The notes below the pieces were generated by a model. The model saw only the letters and a program-made list of their open reading frames with translations, was not told the DNA's origin and did not search any database. A program made the position numbers and the translations under genes. Below, piece by piece: positions 23,124-31,800 of a DNA stretch of 64,000 nucleotides (positions are counted from its first letter, which is position 1; the number at the start of each line of letters is the position of its first letter). The stretch comes from Actinoplanes derwentensis (GTDB taxonomy: Bacteria; Actinomycetota; Actinomycetes; Mycobacteriales; Micromonosporaceae). Location: contig NZ_LT629758.1 of the NCBI RefSeq assembly GCF_900104725.1, forward strand, positions 1,426,001 through 1,490,000. The letters run 5' to 3'.

Positions 23124-26100
23124 GTGCGGATTTCCTTGTCCGGAGGCGCTGTGCAGCTTTTATTGACAGTAGTAGATTCGAAGACCGGCGATGCCGCCGA
23201 TGTGGCGCTGATAGCCGACGGCCAATCCACGGTGGAAGCGCTAGGTCACGCTGCGCAACGACTTCTCCGGGATGCGAACCAGCGTTCCGGCACCCCCGTG
23301 CTGTACGCCGACGGCAAACCGATCGATCCGGCGCTCGTGCTCACCGACGCACCGGTCCGCGACGGGGCAGTGCTCGGCCTGGACGGCCCGGCCGGCTGGC
23401 CCCCGGCCGAACAGGCCGGCCTGCTGGAACTGCGGGTCGTCGGCGGCCCGGCGACCGGCTCGTTCGCCCGGCTCAGTGTCGGCAGCGGTGACCTCGGCAG
23501 TGACCCGGACGGCTGGCTGCCGATCGGCGACCCGGCGCTGCCCGCGGCGGCCGTGGCGGTCAGCGTGGACGTCCGCGCCCGCTGCACCGTCGAGCCGCTA
23601 CCCGGTGTGCCGGTCACCCTCGACGGCGAGGAGCTGACCGGTGCGGCGCAGTGGCTGCCGGGCCGCCTGCTGCGGGTCGGCGGTTCGCTGTTCGACCTGG
23701 CCGAGTACGCCCGTCCGGACGCCGCGCTGGAACCGTCCGCAGACGGCACCAGCCTGGACTACAACCGCCCGCCGCGGATCCGGCCGCCCCGCCACCAGAC
23801 CCGGTTCAAGCTGCCGGTGCCGCCGAATGAGCCGCAGCGCAGCCCGCTGCCGTGGCTGATGGCGATCATCCCGGTGGTCGGTGCGGTGGCGTTGATGCTG
23901 GTCACCGGCAACAAGACGCTGCTGCTGCTCGCCCTGCTCAGCCCACTGTCGCTGTTCGGTAACTGGTTGATGACCCGCCGTCAGGGCAAGCAGTCGTACG
24001 CCCAGTTGCGCCGGGAGTACGTGGAACGCAAGGCCCGCATCGAGCAGGACGCCCGGGCGGCCCTGGAAGTGGAGAAGGTCGAACGCCGGGAGCTGTGCCC
24101 GGACCCGGCGCTGATCGCGGTGATCGCCACCGGCCCGCGCCGCCGCCTGTGGGAACGCCGCCGCCGCGACGCCGACCACCTGCTGCTGCGGGTCGGCAGC
24201 GGTGAGCAGCCCGCCGAGGTCGCTCTGGACGACCCGGAACGCGACGAGCACCGGCGGACCGTGCACTGGTCCATCCCGGACGTGCCGGTCACCGTGTCGC
24301 TGAGCGAGCACGGCGTGATCGGGTTCGCCGGTCCCGGTGACACCAAGGGAGCGCTGGGCCGCTGGGCGGTCCTGCAGGCCGCGGTGCTGCACAGCCCCAC
24401 CGATCTGCAGGTGACCGTGCTGACCGACCCGGCCGGAAAGCAGAACTGGGACTGGATCCGCTGGCTACCGCACGCGCGCCACAACAACCCGAGCGCCGCG
24501 CCGGTGCTGATCGGCCACGACGCCGATTCGGTCGGCCGCCGGGTGTCCGGGTTGCTGGAACTGCTGGAACAGCGGGCCGCGATCCGCAAGGAGACCGGCG
24601 AGGCCGGGTTCCGGGAACCGGACATGCTGGTGGTGCTGGACGGCTCGCGGCGGCTGCGGTCACTGCCCGGTGTCGTGCAACTGCTGCGGGAGGGCCCGGC
24701 AGTCGGCGTCTACGCGATCTGCCTGGACACCGAGGAGCGGCTGCTGCCCGCCGAGTGCCAGGCCGTCGCGGTGGTCGAGGGCGGTGCGCTGCGGATCTCC
24801 CGGACCGGGGCGGGCGAGCTGACCGGGATAGCGCCGGACTTCCCGTCGCTGGACTGGTGCGCCCGGGTGGCCCGCGCTCTCGCGCCGATCCGGGACGTCA
24901 GCGACGACGAGGACGACGCCGCGCTGCCGTCGTCGAGCCGCCTGCTCGACGTGCTGGCGCTGGATCCGCCGCGGGTGAACGACATCCTGGCCCGCTGGAC
25001 GATGCGCGGTGCCAGTACGTCGGCGGTGGTCGGTGAGTCGTTCGACGGCAAGTTCGAGATCGACCTGCGCCGCGACGGCCCGCACGGCCTGATCGCCGGT
25101 ACCACCGGTTCCGGCAAGTCGGAGCTGCTGCAGACCATCGTGGCGTCGCTGGCGGTGGCGAACCGTCCGGACGCGATGACGTTCGTGCTGGTCGACTACA
25201 AGGGCGGCAGCGCGTTCGGGGACTGTGTCCGGCTGCCGCACACCGTCGGCATGGTCACCGACCTGGATGAGCACCTGGTCCGCCGGGCTCTGGAGTCGCT
25301 CGGGGCCGAACTGCGCCGTCGTGAGCACATCCTGGCCGACGCCGGGGCCAAGGACATCGAGGACTACGTACGCACCAAGGGCACCCTGCCCCGGCTGCTG
25401 ATCGTCATCGACGAGTTCGCGTCGATGGCCCGGGAACTGCCGGACTTCGTCACCGGCCTGGTCAACATCGCGCAGCGGGGCCGGTCCCTCGGCATCCACC
25501 TGCTGCTGGCCACCCAGCGCCCCAGCGGGGTGGTGTCACCGGAGATCCGGGCCAACACCAACCTGCGGATCGCCCTGCGGGTCACCGACGCGTCGGAGAG
25601 CACCGACGTGCTCAACGCCCCGGACGCGGCGCGGATCGCCAAGAGCACCCCGGGTCGCGCCTACGTCCGGCTGGGACACTCGTCGCTGGTGCCGTTCCAG
25701 GCCGGCCGGGTCGGCGGCCGCCGACCCGGAGCCTCCGGCCCGGCCCAGGTGCCCGCCCCGGAGTTGCGGGTGCTGGACTGGCTCGACCTGGTCCGCCCGA
25801 TCGAGGTGACGAAGGCCGCCCAGGAACAGATCCAGGACGAGGTCACCGACCTCCAGGTGCTGGTGGAAGCCCTGTGGGAGGCGGCTGGGCAAGCCGGTGT
25901 CCCGGCTCAGCACAGTCCGTGGCTGCCGGCGCTGCCGGATTCGGTGCTGCTCAGCGACCTGGACGGCACCGACGGTGTGCCGTTCGGCCGTGAGGACCTG
26001 CCGGCCCGGCAGGAGCAGCGGACCGCGGCGCTGCGGCTGGACCAGTTCGGTCACCTGATCGCGGCGGGAGCGCCCCGCACCGGGCGTTCTCAGCTGCTGC

Positions 26101-27479
26101 GCACCATCGCCGGTTCGCTGGCGAAAACCTACTCCAGCGCCGATGTGCACCTCTACGGCCTGGACTGCGGCAACGGCGCGTTGCTGCCGCTGAACAACCT
26201 GCCGCACTGCGGGGCGGTGGTCGGCCGGGCCGAGGTGGAGCGGGCGGTCCGCCTGATCGACCGGATCGGTGAGGAGATCCGTCGACGGCAGGGCGTGCTG
26301 GCGGCGGGCGGGTTCGCCGACGTCACCGAACAGCGCGCGGCTGCCGCCGTACCGGATCGGCTGTCGCATGTGTTCTTGCTGTTGGACCGTTGGGAGGGGT
26401 TCCTCTCCACGCTCGGTGAGCTGGACGCGGGCACGCTGACCGACAAGGTGCTCAACTTCCTGCGGGAGGGCGCCAGTGTCGGCGTCCACGTGGTGATCAC
26501 CGGTGACCGGTCGGTGCTCAGCGGCCGGATCGCCACGCTGACCGAGGACAAGCTGGCGTTCCGGCTGGCCGACAAGTCCGACGTGGCGATGCTCGGCCTG
26601 CACCCGCGTAACCTGCCCGACGAGATCGCGCCGGGGCGGGCGTTCCGGGCCGAGACCGGCATCGAGGTGCAGGTGGCGTTGCTGACCGCCGATCCGAGCG
26701 GTGCCGCGCAGGCGGCGGCGCTGACCGAGATCGGCCGGCGGGCCACCGAACGTGACGCCGCGGTGCCGGGCGCGCTGCGGCCGTTCCGGCTGGGGGAGAC
26801 CCCCAACCAGATCGGGTACGCCCAGGCCGCGGCCCTGCCCCGGTCGGGCGACGGCGCGGGCTGGCTGCTGGCCGGGGTGGGCGGCGAGAACCAGCTGCTC
26901 GGGTTCGGTCCCGACCTGGCCGTCGGCGTCCCGGCGTTCGGCATCGGCGGACCGGCCAAGTCCGGCCGCAGCACGATGCTGGCGAGCATGGCGAAGTCGG
27001 CACTGGACAGTGGGCAGCAGGTGATCGTGCTGGCGCCGCGCACCTCGCCGGTGCGTGACCTGGCCGGCAAGCCGGGCGTGATCACCGTGCTGACCGGCAC
27101 CGACGTCTCGCCGGAAGAGCTGAACGCGGCGCTGGCGCAGGTCACCGGCCGTGGCCTGATCGTGGTCGACGACGCGGCCATGCTGCGGGAGGCGTCCGCT
27201 TCCAGCGAGCTGCGGGAGGTGATCCGCAACGGGGAGGCCCGCAAACTCGCGGTGATCTACGCGGGTGACCCGGACGATCTGGGTGTCGGCTTCAGCGGCT
27301 GGCTGATCGACGCGCGGCGCAGTCGCCGCGGCGCGCTGCTGTCGCCGCAGAACCGGATGGACGGTGACCTGATCGGTATCCGTCTGCCGCGGACCGCGGT
27401 GGAGCAGCCGATCCGGCCGGGCCGGGCGTTGCTGCACCTCGGCGACAACGAGCCGATCACGGTGCAGGTGCCGGAGTAA
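23124..27479 (+). CDS. eccC: Type VII secretion ATPase EccC (FtsK/SpoIIIE family) with ubiquitin-like and FHA-like N-terminus
   Basis: 1451-residue motor ATPase. Residues about 8-90 (VQLLLTVVDSKTGDAADVAL) resemble a YukD/EsaB-like ubiquitin fold, about 95-200 an FHA-like region, then two transmembrane helices (WLMAIIPVVGAVALMLV and LLLLALLSPLSLFGNWLM, about 250-285). Three FtsK/SpoIIIE ATPase domains follow: the first with intact Walker A GTTGSGKS (659-666) and Walker B LLIVIDEFAS, the second with GAPRTGRS (982-989), the third with GGPAKSGRS (1275-1283); the latter two are degenerate, as usual for EccC/EssC. It powers export of WXG100 substrates. GTG start with GGAGG 8 bases upstream. No EccB, EccD, EccE or mycosin gene is in the window. 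Confidence 0.92.
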   Translation: MRISLSGGAVQLLLTVVDSKTGDAADVALIADGQSTVEALGHAAQRLLRDANQRSGTPVLYADGKPIDPALVLTDAPVRDGAVLGLDGPAGWPPAEQAGLLELRVVGGPATGSFARLSVGSGDLGSDPDGWLPIGDPALPAAAVAVSVDVRARCTVEPLPGVPVTLDGEELTGAAQWLPGRLLRVGGSLFDLAEYARPDAALEPSADGTSLDYNRPPRIRPPRHQTRFKLPVPPNEPQRSPLPWLMAIIPVVGAVALMLVTGNKTLLLLALLSPLSLFGNWLMTRRQGKQSYAQLRREYVERKARIEQDARAALEVEKVERRELCPDPALIAVIATGPRRRLWERRRRDADHLLLRVGSGEQPAEVALDDPERDEHRRTVHWSIPDVPVTVSLSEHGVIGFAGPGDTKGALGRWAVLQAAVLHSPTDLQVTVLTDPAGKQNWDWIRWLPHARHNNPSAAPVLIGHDADSVGRRVSGLLELLEQRAAIRKETGEAGFREPDMLVVLDGSRRLRSLPGVVQLLREGPAVGVYAICLDTEERLLPAECQAVAVVEGGALRISRTGAGELTGIAPDFPSLDWCARVARALAPIRDVSDDEDDAALPSSSRLLDVLALDPPRVNDILARWTMRGASTSAVVGESFDGKFEIDLRRDGPHGLIAGTTGSGKSELLQTIVASLAVANRPDAMTFVLVDYKGGSAFGDCVRLPHTVGMVTDLDEHLVRRALESLGAELRRREHILADAGAKDIEDYVRTKGTLPRLLIVIDEFASMARELPDFVTGLVNIAQRGRSLGIHLLLATQRPSGVVSPEIRANTNLRIALRVTDASESTDVLNAPDAARIAKSTPGRAYVRLGHSSLVPFQAGRVGGRRPGASGPAQVPAPELRVLDWLDLVRPIEVTKAAQEQIQDEVTDLQVLVEALWEAAGQAGVPAQHSPWLPALPDSVLLSDLDGTDGVPFGREDLPARQEQRTAALRLDQFGHLIAAGAPRTGRSQLLRTIAGSLAKTYSSADVHLYGLDCGNGALLPLNNLPHCGAVVGRAEVERAVRLIDRIGEEIRRRQGVLAAGGFADVTEQRAAAAVPDRLSHVFLLLDRWEGFLSTLGELDAGTLTDKVLNFLREGASVGVHVVITGDRSVLSGRIATLTEDKLAFRLADKSDVAMLGLHPRNLPDEIAPGRAFRAETGIEVQVALLTADPSGAAQAAALTEIGRRATERDAAVPGALRPFRLGETPNQIGYAQAAALPRSGDGAGWLLAGVGGENQLLGFGPDLAVGVPAFGIGGPAKSGRSTMLASMAKSALDSGQQVIVLAPRTSPVRDLAGKPGVITVLTGTDVSPEELNAALAQVTGRGLIVVDDAAMLREASASSELREVIRNGEARKLAVIYAGDPDDLGVGFSGWLIDARRSRRGALLSPQNRMDGDLIGIRLPRTAVEQPIRPGRALLHLGDNEPITVQVPE

Positions 27480-27483
27480 CGAT

Positions 27484-27530
27484 GACGAAGAAGGGGCGGG
27501 CTTCCACCGGAAGCCCGCCCCTTCTTCGTC
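27484..27530. terminator. Very strong bidirectional terminator hairpin
   Basis: A perfect 22-bp stem with a three-base loop (stem begins GACGAAGAAGGGGCGGGC) separates the converging eccC and WXG100 genes. Its A-rich and T-rich outer arms make it a good terminator on both strands. Confidence 0.92.
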
Positions 27531-27537
27531 TGCCGAA

Positions 27538-27834
27538 TCAGCTGCGCAGAGCCTTGGCCAGCTCGTCGTCGGCCTGCTGGAAGGTGTCCGCGGCGGCGGT
27601 CAGGTACTTGCCCATGCCCTCGAGGCCACCGATGACCTTGGTGGCACCCTCGTTGAACTCGGTGTACGACTGGTCGAACTGCTTGCTGGACGAGTCGGTC
27701 ACGTAACCGCCGTTCACCAGGTTGTTGACCAGGTTCTTCAGCTCGCTGAGCTTGGTGAGGATCTCCTCACGGCCGCTGTTGAGCTTGTTGGAGGCGTCGC
27801 GCATCTCCTGGTAGGTCACATTGACGTTAGCCAC
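27538..27834 (-). CDS. WXG100-family small secreted protein (ESX-like), no canonical WXG
   Basis: 98-residue helical-hairpin protein: helix 1 (YQEMRDASNKLNSGREEILT to VNNLV), a turn, then a long second helix (QFDQSYTEFNEGATKVIGGL to ADDELAKAL). The turn reads GGYVTDSSS instead of W-x-G, a variant often seen in EsxA-like proteins. Such proteins are exported as dimers by EccC systems (family knowledge). First of the minus-strand group by coordinate, downstream of two related genes. Converges on eccC with the strong terminator between. Confidence 0.85.
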   Translation of the reverse strand: MANVNVTYQEMRDASNKLNSGREEILTKLSELKNLVNNLVNGGYVTDSSSKQFDQSYTEFNEGATKVIGGLEGMGKYLTAAADTFQQADDELAKALRS

Positions 27835-27850
27835 GGTGTCTCCCCTTGTT

Positions 27851-28450
27851 TCAGCTGGTGAATCGGAACGTGCCGGTGACGGCGTCGAAGACGTCGAAGA
27901 ACTCGGTCTCCAGCGCCAGCACCGGAGAACTGCCGGTGATGAGTGCCACCCGGTCCGGGCCGTCCCCGGGGAACGGCACGAAGGTCTGCATGATCAGCGA
28001 CCGGATCCAGCCGGTGCCGTCGGGCAGCGTGACGTCGTCGACGCCACGAGTGCGGGGGACGAGCCCGACACCGGGGATGTCAGCCGACTCGACCTCCCGC
28101 CACAGTGAATCCGCGCCCCGCTTGGGCCGGGCGGTCAGGTGCGGCGCGATCGCGTCGGCCGAACCCTGCTGGTCGGGCGCGTCGACGATGGTTACGGTGA
28201 CGGTCGCCGACATGATGGCGTCGCCGACCACGGTGACCAGGGTGCCGCAGAACCGGGCACCGCTGTCGTAGGCCCGGCGGGACGTCTCGCGCAGCACCTT
28301 GGCCAGGGCCGCGCGGTGTTCGAAGAGCTGCGGCACGGTCTTGAGCCGGTCGTCGACCAGCTTGCCGATCGCCGCGTTACGGGCGTCGGGGTGCAGCTCG
28401 ACCTCGAACCACGAGTCTGGCACGGTGATCGTGAAGCCGGTGACGGTCAT
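27851..28450 (-). CDS. Hypothetical type VII cluster protein
   Basis: 199 residues from ATG at 28450, two bases downstream of the stop of the WXG100-like gene. It opens TGFTITVPDSWFEVELHPDA and is predicted mixed alpha/beta with a central helical segment (RAALAKVLRETSRRAYDSGA), ending in VLALETEFFDVFDAVTGTFR. No signal peptide, membrane helix or known motif. Its position between two WXG100-like genes suggests a chaperone or regulatory partner for their export, similar in context to EspG-type proteins, but no sequence similarity to EspG is evident. Family not recognised. Confidence 0.7.
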   Translation of the reverse strand: MTVTGFTITVPDSWFEVELHPDARNAAIGKLVDDRLKTVPQLFEHRAALAKVLRETSRRAYDSGARFCGTLVTVVGDAIMSATVTVTIVDAPDQQGSADAIAPHLTARPKRGADSLWREVESADIPGVGLVPRTRGVDDVTLPDGTGWIRSLIMQTFVPFPGDGPDRVALITGSSPVLALETEFFDVFDAVTGTFRFTS

Positions 28451-28452
28451 CG

Positions 28453-28752
28453 TCAGCCCTTCGTGCTGTCGCGCAGTTGCGTGGTCAGGTCGTCGTCGGC
28501 CTTGCGCAGATTCTCGACGGCCTGATTCGCCATCTTGATGAGCTGGGCACAGTTCTCGTCGACCCGTCCCCGCCCGTCGCGCCAATGTGACTCAAAGTTA
28601 CCGATCGCGCCGTCGACCTCGCGGCCGCCGAGATCGCCGGAGAATTCGTTCATCCACGCCTTCGCCGAGTCCATGCCCTGGCGAATGCTCTCCAACTGGG
28701 CAGCAAACTCCGTCAGTCCGTCCAAATTGACGGTCAATCGGTCGGCAGCCAT
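28453..28752 (-). CDS. WXG100-like small helical protein
   Basis: 99-residue all-helical protein of the size and layout of WXG100/ESX family members: helix 1 (LDGLTEFAAQLESIRQGMDS), central segment with GNFESHWRDGRGRVDENCAQ, and a C-terminal helix (ANQAVENLRKADDDLTTQLR). The WRDGR stretch takes the place of the WXG turn. Likely partner of the ESX-like protein at 27538. First gene of a three-gene minus-strand operon, divergent from the toxin gene at 28887, with 134 bp between them for promoters. Confidence 0.8.
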   Translation of the reverse strand: MAADRLTVNLDGLTEFAAQLESIRQGMDSAKAWMNEFSGDLGGREVDGAIGNFESHWRDGRGRVDENCAQLIKMANQAVENLRKADDDLTTQLRDSTKG

Positions 28753-28886
28753 GCCCCTCCGCCTCTGTCATCGCGTACGCCGACAGGCAGCGTACGTCCC
28801 CCAAACAAGATCATCCAACCTCGTGATCGGAACGCTGGGTGACGGGCGCGCTAGACTGCGGCGGCACGGATCAACGGGAGGCATCA

Positions 28887-31800
28887 ATGGCTCGGCCATC
28901 GGACTGGTATGTCCTCGACATGGACAACGACCCCACGCCCGGTGACCCGGACCGGGTTCGCCAGCTCGCGTCACGGTTCCACGACTTCGCCGAGAACGCG
29001 CACCGGGCGAAGATGGCGGTGGATTCGTTGCAGGGTGACGGCGCGCTGCTGACCTGGGTCGGCAAATCCGGTGACGCGTTCCGCTCCCAGTTCGGCGACT
29101 TCCCGAGCCAGGTGGACAAGCTCTACCGGTCGCACCTGATGGTCGGTGACGCTCTGGAGGCGTACGCCCCCACGCTCGAGAACGCCCAGACCCAAGCCGA
29201 CCGTGCCCTCGCCGACGGCCGGCTCGCCGCCGAGAAGCTCAAGAGCCTGCAAGGCTCGCTCGGCATCGCCGAGACCGACTTCTCCGGAGCCGCGCAGGCC
29301 GCCGACCGGGCCCGCGCCGAAACCCAGGCGCCCGACCCGGACCAGGTCAAACAGGCCGTCCGTGACGCCGAGGCCGCCGAGCAGAAACGCAACCAGGCCA
29401 AGGCCGCGGTGGCCGGCGCACAGGGCGAACTGGACCTGGCGAAACAACTCGCCATGCAGGCCAAGGAGTTGCGCGACGGCGCGTCACGTACCTGCGCCCG
29501 GGAGATCGACGCCGCCTCCGACGCCGGTATTCAGCCGCGTTCGTTCTGGGCGAAACTCGGCGACGCGCTCAAGCAGATCTGGGACATCATCTGCGAGGTC
29601 GCCAAGTGGGTGGCCCTGGTCGCCGGCGTCATCGCGATGATCATCGGCGGGCCGCTGGCCTGGGTCGCCCTCGCCGCCGGCGCGATCCTGCTGATCAAAG
29701 CGATAGTCGACTTCTCCCAGGGCAAGGGGTCGGTGATGGACCTGGTCTTCGGGCTGCTCGGGGTCATCCCCGGCGTCCGTGGCCTGACCTCGATCTCCAA
29801 GCTCAGCGCGCTCTACAAGGCTGGTGGTCTCAAGGAGATCGGCAAGGCCGCGTTGCAGGGCATGAAGACCCTGGCCAACGATATGGTCGACATCGTCAAG
29901 GGCATCGGTGCCGGCGCGGTCTCGGTGGTCAAGAACATCGGCGGGCTGGTGAGCCTGGGCGCCGCCAAACTCACCGACCTGTTCCAGGTCAAGGTGCCGC
30001 CGGTGCCCAAGGACGTCGCCCGCACGATCAACATCCGGGAGTGTGTCAGCGACCCGATCGACGTGGCCACCGGCGAGATGGTGTTGCCCCTGATCGACCT
30101 GGAACTGCCCGCGCCATTGCCGTTCACCCTGGAACGCACCCATCTGTCGTCGTACCGGGCCGGCAGCCTGTTCGGTGCGTCCTGGGCGTCCACCCTCGAC
30201 CAGCGGCTCGAAACCGACGCCGAGGCGACCCTGTTCTTCGCGGCCGACGCGATGGTGCTGGTCTACCCGATCGGCGCCGCCGGCACAGCGGTACTGCCCG
30301 AGGAGGGCCCGCGCTGGCCGCTCACCGTGGCCGCCGACGGCAGCGCGATCCTGGAGGCCGACGACCGGCTGCTCGGCTTCGACGACCAGGGCCGCCTGTG
30401 CACCGTCGCCGACACCGATGGCAACACGCTGCGCGTCGAACGCGACGAGGACGGCACCCCGAGCGCCCTGCAGCACCCGTCCGGCCGGCGCGTGCTGTTC
30501 ACCGTGGCGGACGGCCGGATCGCCGAGATCACGCTGGCAAATACCAAGATCGCTGCATTCGGGTACGACGACAGCGGCCGTCTCACCGAGGCGGCGAACA
30601 TCTCCGGCAAACCCGCACGGTTCCGTTACGACGGCGACGGCCGGGTCATGCAGTGGATCGACCGTAACGACTTCGGTTACCGGTACACCTACGACGAGGA
30701 CGGCCGCTGCACCGGCACGATGGGTGAGGACGGGTTCCTCAGCGCCACCCTGGTCTACGAGGACGGCCGCACCACCTGGACCGACTCGCTCGGCAACGTG
30801 ACCGTCTACACCTTCGACGAGTACCACCACGTCACCAGCGTGACCGACCCGCTCGGCAACACCGGCCGGTCCACCTGGGGCCGCTACAACGAGCAGTTCA
30901 CCCGGCCCGCCGCCCCGGTCGACCGCCTCGACCTGGACCGGCTGCGCGGCGGCCGCCCGGCGAACCCGGACCGCGCCGAAGGCCTGGCCGGCTGGTCGGT
31001 GCGCCTCGACGACGGTGAGACGGTGGTCTACGACGCCGAGGGCTACCCGGTCGAGCGCACCGACGCGGCCGGCAACGTCCGGCGTACCGCTTACGGGCCG
31101 TTCGGGGTGGTGCTGGCCACCGTGGACGCCGACGGGCTGCGCACCAGCTACACCTACGACACCGAACTGCGGGTCACCTCGGTCACCGATCCGGCCGGCC
31201 TTCTCTGGCGCTACGAGTACGACGCGGCCGGCCGGGTCACCGCCGAGACCGACTTCAACGGCCGGGCCCGCCGGTTCACCCACGACGCGGCCGGAAACGT
31301 GACCGCCGTCGACGGGGTGCCGCTGGAACGCGACGAGACCGGCAACCTGATCCGGCGCGGTTCCCACATCTACGCCTACGACCAGCAGGGCCGCCTCGTC
31401 GCCGCGTCCGGTCCCGGCGTGGAACTGAGCGTCGAATGGGACGCCGACGGACGCAAGGTCGCCGAGACGGTCAACGGCCGGACGGTCCGCGTCGAGACCG
31501 ACGGCACCAGCGTCACCCGGCACACCCCCGCCGGAGCGGTGAGCGTCTGGGAGTCCGACCCGTTCGGCCGGCCGTACTCGCTGCGCAGCGGCGGCCACGA
31601 GATGCTCCTCAAACACGACTTCGCGGGACGGGAAGCGGCCCGGAGCATCGACGGCACCCCGGTGCTGGCGCAGCTGCACGGGACCGGAGACCGGCTGCTC
31701 GGCCAGATCCTGCCGGCCGTCGGCGGGCGCGTCTTCGAACACCGGGCCGACGGTGCGGTGTCCGGGGCGGTCGACTGGACCGGGCGGCGCGCCTACACCC

